A stretch of DNA of 64,000 bases from Leyella stercorea (GTDB lineage: Bacteria; Bacteroidota; Bacteroidia; Bacteroidales; Bacteroidaceae), in contig NZ_JADYUF010000015.1 of assembly GCF_021531655.1 (NCBI RefSeq), positions 6,822 to 70,821 on the forward strand, in the 5' to 3' direction. Positions 61,576 to 64,000 of this stretch are shown in pieces. The position numbers were made by a program, and so were the translations under genes. Each line of letters opens with the position of its first letter. The first letter of the stretch is position 1. A model generated the notes under the pieces. That model was not told where the DNA came from. It did no database searches and saw only the letters and a program-made list of their open reading frames with translations.

Positions 61576-62844
61576 ATGGACAAGAATGCTATAAAGCAAA
61601 TAATACTTTGGCAGCAGGAATTTGTTGGCAAAGTAAAACTACAAGGACGCAACATTAGTTTGGAGGAAAATGCAAACTATGTGTTGGTTGGCATTCGTCG
61701 TGCGGGCAAGTCGTATATGCTTTACCAGAAGATTCAGAATCTTGTAGCGCAAGGACATTCTTTGGAAGAAATCTTGTTTATCAACTTTGAGGACGAACGT
61801 ATCACAGACATACGCAAGGAAGAGTTGCATCTAATACTTGAAGCTTATCGCGAGATGTTCAGTCATCAACCTATCATCTTCCTCGATGAAATACAGAACG
61901 TAGAAGGATGGGAACACTTTGCCCGCCGATTAGCAGACGAGAAGTATCGTGTATACATCACCGGAAGCAATGCCCACATGCTTAGTCGCGAGATAAGCTC
62001 TACATTGGGGGGAAGATATCTGACAAAGGAGATACATCCCTTCTCTTTCGAGGAATATCTGGAATACCGACATGTGCATCTTACGAAATTCTGGGAACTG
62101 TCGCCTATAAAGAATGATGTATTAAGACTGTTTTCCGATTATTTCTACTATGGCGGACTGTCGGAAGTTTTCAACATGCAAGACAAGAAGTCGTGGCTTC
62201 AGTCGCTTTATCAAAAAATTCTGTACTCAGACATCGTTATAAGAAAGAGTGTAAGGAATGAGCGCAGTCTTCGCTTGCTTATAAGGAAATTGGCTGACAG
62301 CGTTATGCAACCCACTGCAATTAAACGCCTACAAAACATTCTGCAAGGAGACGGTACAAAAATAGCAAGAGAAACCATAGCTTCATATCTCGACTATCTG
62401 CACGAGTCGTTCCTAACATTCAGCATCAGTTGCTTCACCGACTCCATCACCGAACGTGAGACTATAAAAAAGCATTATTTCTACGACAACGGTATTCTGA
62501 ACCTGTTTCTCTTCCAGCCAGAGACTAAGTTGTTGGAGAACATTGTGGCAATACAACTATACAAGAAGTATGGCGAAGACTTGTATTATTACAACAAAAA
62601 TATGGAGGTCGACTTCTGTGTGCCTAAAGACGGATTGCTCGTTCAGGTGTCGTATCGTATGACTGAAGACGCAACTCGTAATAGGGAAATCTCTGCACTA
62701 CAAAAAGTAGGAAAGTTCCTTAATGCAAAAAAATGCATGATAATAACTTACGACCAAGAAGAAACAATACCATCAGCCGAACTTGGGATGGATATAGAGG
62801 TGGTGCCAGTGTATAAGTTTTTGCTGGATGAGGAGAAATATTAG
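61576..62844 (+). CDS. AAA_14/DUF4143-type ATPase
   Basis: The 422-residue protein has an N-terminal AAA_14 domain with Walker A VGIRRAGKSYMLYQ (about 38-51), Walker B QPIIFLDEIQNVEGWEHFARRLAD (about 98-121) and YITGSNAHMLSREISSTLGGRYLTKEIHPFSFEEYL. The C-terminal part has the DUF4143-like region, ending in DLYYYNKNMEVDFCVPKDGLLVQVSYRMTEDATRNREISAL, which has the E-VDF nuclease-like fold elements (Asp and Gln-Val). These ATPases are numerous in Bacteroidales and function is not established. It has its own promoter, and stands between palindromic copy 2 and a set of 33-bp repeats. Confidence 0.9.
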   Translation: MDKNAIKQIILWQQEFVGKVKLQGRNISLEENANYVLVGIRRAGKSYMLYQKIQNLVAQGHSLEEILFINFEDERITDIRKEELHLILEAYREMFSHQPIIFLDEIQNVEGWEHFARRLADEKYRVYITGSNAHMLSREISSTLGGRYLTKEIHPFSFEEYLEYRHVHLTKFWELSPIKNDVLRLFSDYFYYGGLSEVFNMQDKKSWLQSLYQKILYSDIVIRKSVRNERSLRLLIRKLADSVMQPTAIKRLQNILQGDGTKIARETIASYLDYLHESFLTFSISCFTDSITERETIKKHYFYDNGILNLFLFQPETKLLENIVAIQLYKKYGEDLYYYNKNMEVDFCVPKDGLLVQVSYRMTEDATRNREISALQKVGKFLNAKKCMIITYDQEETIPSAELGMDIEVVPVYKFLLDEEKY

Positions 62845-62900
62845 GATAAGACAAGCAATGAGGTGAGCACATAAAACTCATATGACGAACATCCGCTTGC

Positions 62901-62999
62901 TTTTGCCTATACTTTAGGAAGATTTCACCTTGTTTTTGCCTATGTTTTAGGATAGTTTTAGTATGATTTTGCCTATGCTTTAGGAACAAATCGTTATCT
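62901..62999 (+). repeat. Three 33-bp tandem repeats upstream of a promoter
   Basis: TTTTGCCTATxxTTTAGGA recurs at 62901, 62934 and 62967, exactly 33 bases apart, and the last unit runs into the -7 box at 62995. The core 19 bases differ only in two positions. The regular spacing of roughly three helical turns suggests iterated protein-binding sites. Confidence 0.75.
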
Positions 63000-63002
63000 T
63001 TG
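62995..63002 (+). promoter_or_regulatory. -7 box TATCTTTG
   Basis: It is a perfect match. The first start codon downstream is that of the truncated ATPase remnant (63029), so this was probably the promoter of that lost gene and now drives the PP2C-like gene. Confidence 0.5.
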
Positions 63003-63028
63003 CAGTAAGAATAAATGATACAACTATT

Positions 63029-63137
63029 ATGATACACAGACAATTAACTGACGACCATTACAGAATGGAGCAAGCGTGAGAACCGTAAGCCCCTTGTTCT
63101 GCGTGGAGCCCATCAAGTTGGAATGTTGACAAAATAA
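63029..63137 (+). pseudogene. N-terminal remnant of a second AAA_14-type ATPase
   Basis: The ATG at 63029 starts MIHRQLTD. After a frame change the sequence continues ITEWSKRENRKPLVLRGAHQVG, which is the N-terminus of AAA_14/DUF4143 ATPases up to the Walker A (normally GARQVGKT). Here it becomes GAHQVGMLTK and stops. The gene has lost everything after its P-loop and has one frameshift. Its promoter remains in place. Confidence 0.65.
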
Positions 63138-63150
63138 TTGATAAGAATAT

Positions 63151-63924
63151 ATGACCATAACTGAACATTTCATTTGCGGTAAGCATACTGCTGCCGACTG
63201 CGAGGACGGCATTGTCATAACCAATGACTTTGCTGCTGTGATTGATGGCAGCACGAGCAAGACACCTACAAGGCTTGACCCTCCAATGAAGAACGGACGC
63301 TTTGCCATGCTGCTCATAAGCGAGTATATCAAGCAGATGCCAGCTGACTATACCATGTCAGACTTCTGCCGAGGCATAACGCTTCGCATTGCTGAAGAAT
63401 ATAATAAGCGCAGCATCGCTGAGCGTATGGCTGAACATCCCGAGGAACGCCTAACGGCTTCTGCCATTATATATAGCAAAAGCAGAAAAGAGGTTTGGAT
63501 GGTGGGCGACTGCCAAGCCATAATAGACGGAACGTATTACGACAACTCAAAGCCTTACGAGCAAGAGATAGCCATGCAGCGTGCCACTTTGATAAAGAAC
63601 GGGATGTCGCCTAAAGATGCCCGACGCACTATTGAGCCTCAACTGATAAAGGCTATGCTGGAGGGACAAAACCAACAGTATGCCGTAATTGACGGAACAC
63701 CGATATATATGCCTGGCACTCGCATCGTTAAGGCATCAAATTCCGTTGTGCTTGCATCTGACGGCTACCCTACTCTGCTACCAACACTAAAAGAAAGCGA
63801 AGAAGCCTTGGCACTACATCTTGCCAATGATCCACAGAACATAGGCGACTTTGTTGCTACCAAAGGACTGGTAGAAGGCAACGTAAGCTTCGACGACCGA
63901 GCTTACATCAAACTGACATTATAA
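63151..63924 (+). CDS. PP2C-like (PPM) phosphatase-fold protein
   Basis: The 257-residue product has no signal peptide or membrane helix. FAAVIDGSTSK (about 28-38), ASAIIYSKSRKEVWMVGDCQAIIDG (about 102-126), SNSVVLASDGYPTLLPTL and a final FDDRAYIKL are in the order expected for PPM phosphatases, whose metal ligands are DG, SDG and DD. The usual regulatory parts are missing. It could dephosphorylate a protein or be a sensor. A DUF-type homologue with no phosphatase activity is possible. It is preceded by the AAA remnant and the 33-bp repeats, and the window ends 76 bp after the stop. Confidence 0.65.
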   Translation: MTITEHFICGKHTAADCEDGIVITNDFAAVIDGSTSKTPTRLDPPMKNGRFAMLLISEYIKQMPADYTMSDFCRGITLRIAEEYNKRSIAERMAEHPEERLTASAIIYSKSRKEVWMVGDCQAIIDGTYYDNSKPYEQEIAMQRATLIKNGMSPKDARRTIEPQLIKAMLEGQNQQYAVIDGTPIYMPGTRIVKASNSVVLASDGYPTLLPTLKESEEALALHLANDPQNIGDFVATKGLVEGNVSFDDRAYIKLTL

Positions 63925-63989
63925 ATACTCAAGTTTCGGATTTAGACTTTGAGGTTGAATTTATTGTATAAAAAAGGCTTTGAGTATTT
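63923..63989 (+). terminator. Weak terminator after the PP2C-like gene
   Basis: AAATACTCAA (63923-63932) pairs with TTGAGTATTT (63980-63989) across a 47-nt AT-rich loop. The stem is only 10 bp and lacks a GC core, so the call is tentative. Confidence 0.35.
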
Positions 63990-64000
63990 CCGTATGTCAC

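Overview
The window looks like chromosome from a Bacteroidales bacterium, most likely Prevotella or a close relative. Signs of this are lipoprotein-type fimbrillin genes, a C10 protease with a type IX secretion C-terminal signal, a Bacteroidetes-style glycogen cluster (debranching enzyme, GT4 synthase, GH57), and many promoters with the -7 box TAnnTTTG and few Shine-Dalgarno sequences. I saw no rRNA or tRNA gene and no intact transposase. All assignments come from reading the sequence and from memory of the families; no database search was run.

Layout. 0.1-7 kb: a fimbrial (type V pilus) operon with an OmpA-like protein, an Mfa2/FimB-like anchor, three fimbrillins and a fimbrillin-like protein ending in BspA-type leucine-rich repeats. 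7.1-8.3 kb: a DUF4160/DUF2442 pair, a decayed DUF6169-like gene and a 22-bp repeat array. 8.4-16 kb: nitroreductase, then purF, carA and carB on the minus strand. 16-27 kb: a Wza-like exporter, asparaginase, anaerobic sulfatase maturase, RNase Y, ZapA with a coiled-coil partner, rfbA, a Wzc-type tyrosine kinase and a small HAD protein. 27-30.6 kb: a C10 protease and an ECF sigma factor. 30.6-37.6 kb: a complete trp operon in the order D-C-F-A-B-E-G, preceded by a leader peptide with three consecutive Trp codons and an attenuator. 37.8-42.2 kb: a 41-residue protein, rpe, a ClC channel, a YrdC/Sua5 protein and fmt. 42.3-48.1 kb: the glycogen operon and a divergent Crp/Fnr regulator. 48.3-55 kb: miaA with a lipid kinase, gap, mscL and a mazG-lipoprotein-rnz operon. 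55.2-58.5 kb: a C4-dicarboxylate transporter and a MATE exporter. 58.5-64 kb: an accessory region.

The accessory end is the most unusual part. An EcoRI-type adenine methyltransferase and a DUF262-HNH protein form a two-gene operon. Its 5' leader can fold into an elaborate nested, possibly pseudoknotted RNA, followed by a terminator-like hairpin whose U-tract runs into the methyltransferase start codon. The operon lies between two direct copies of a 65-bp palindromic element. Beyond it are an AAA ATPase of the AAA_14/DUF4143 type, three 33-bp tandem repeats, the N-terminal stump of a second such ATPase, and a PP2C-like gene.

Four intergenic arrays of about five 22-bp units (core AAAAGGnGTCCTTTT) occur at 8.1, 19.4, 35.4 and 56.7 kb. 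One lies inside the trp operon, and two have perfect 17-bp inverted ends. I could not assign them to a described repeat class.
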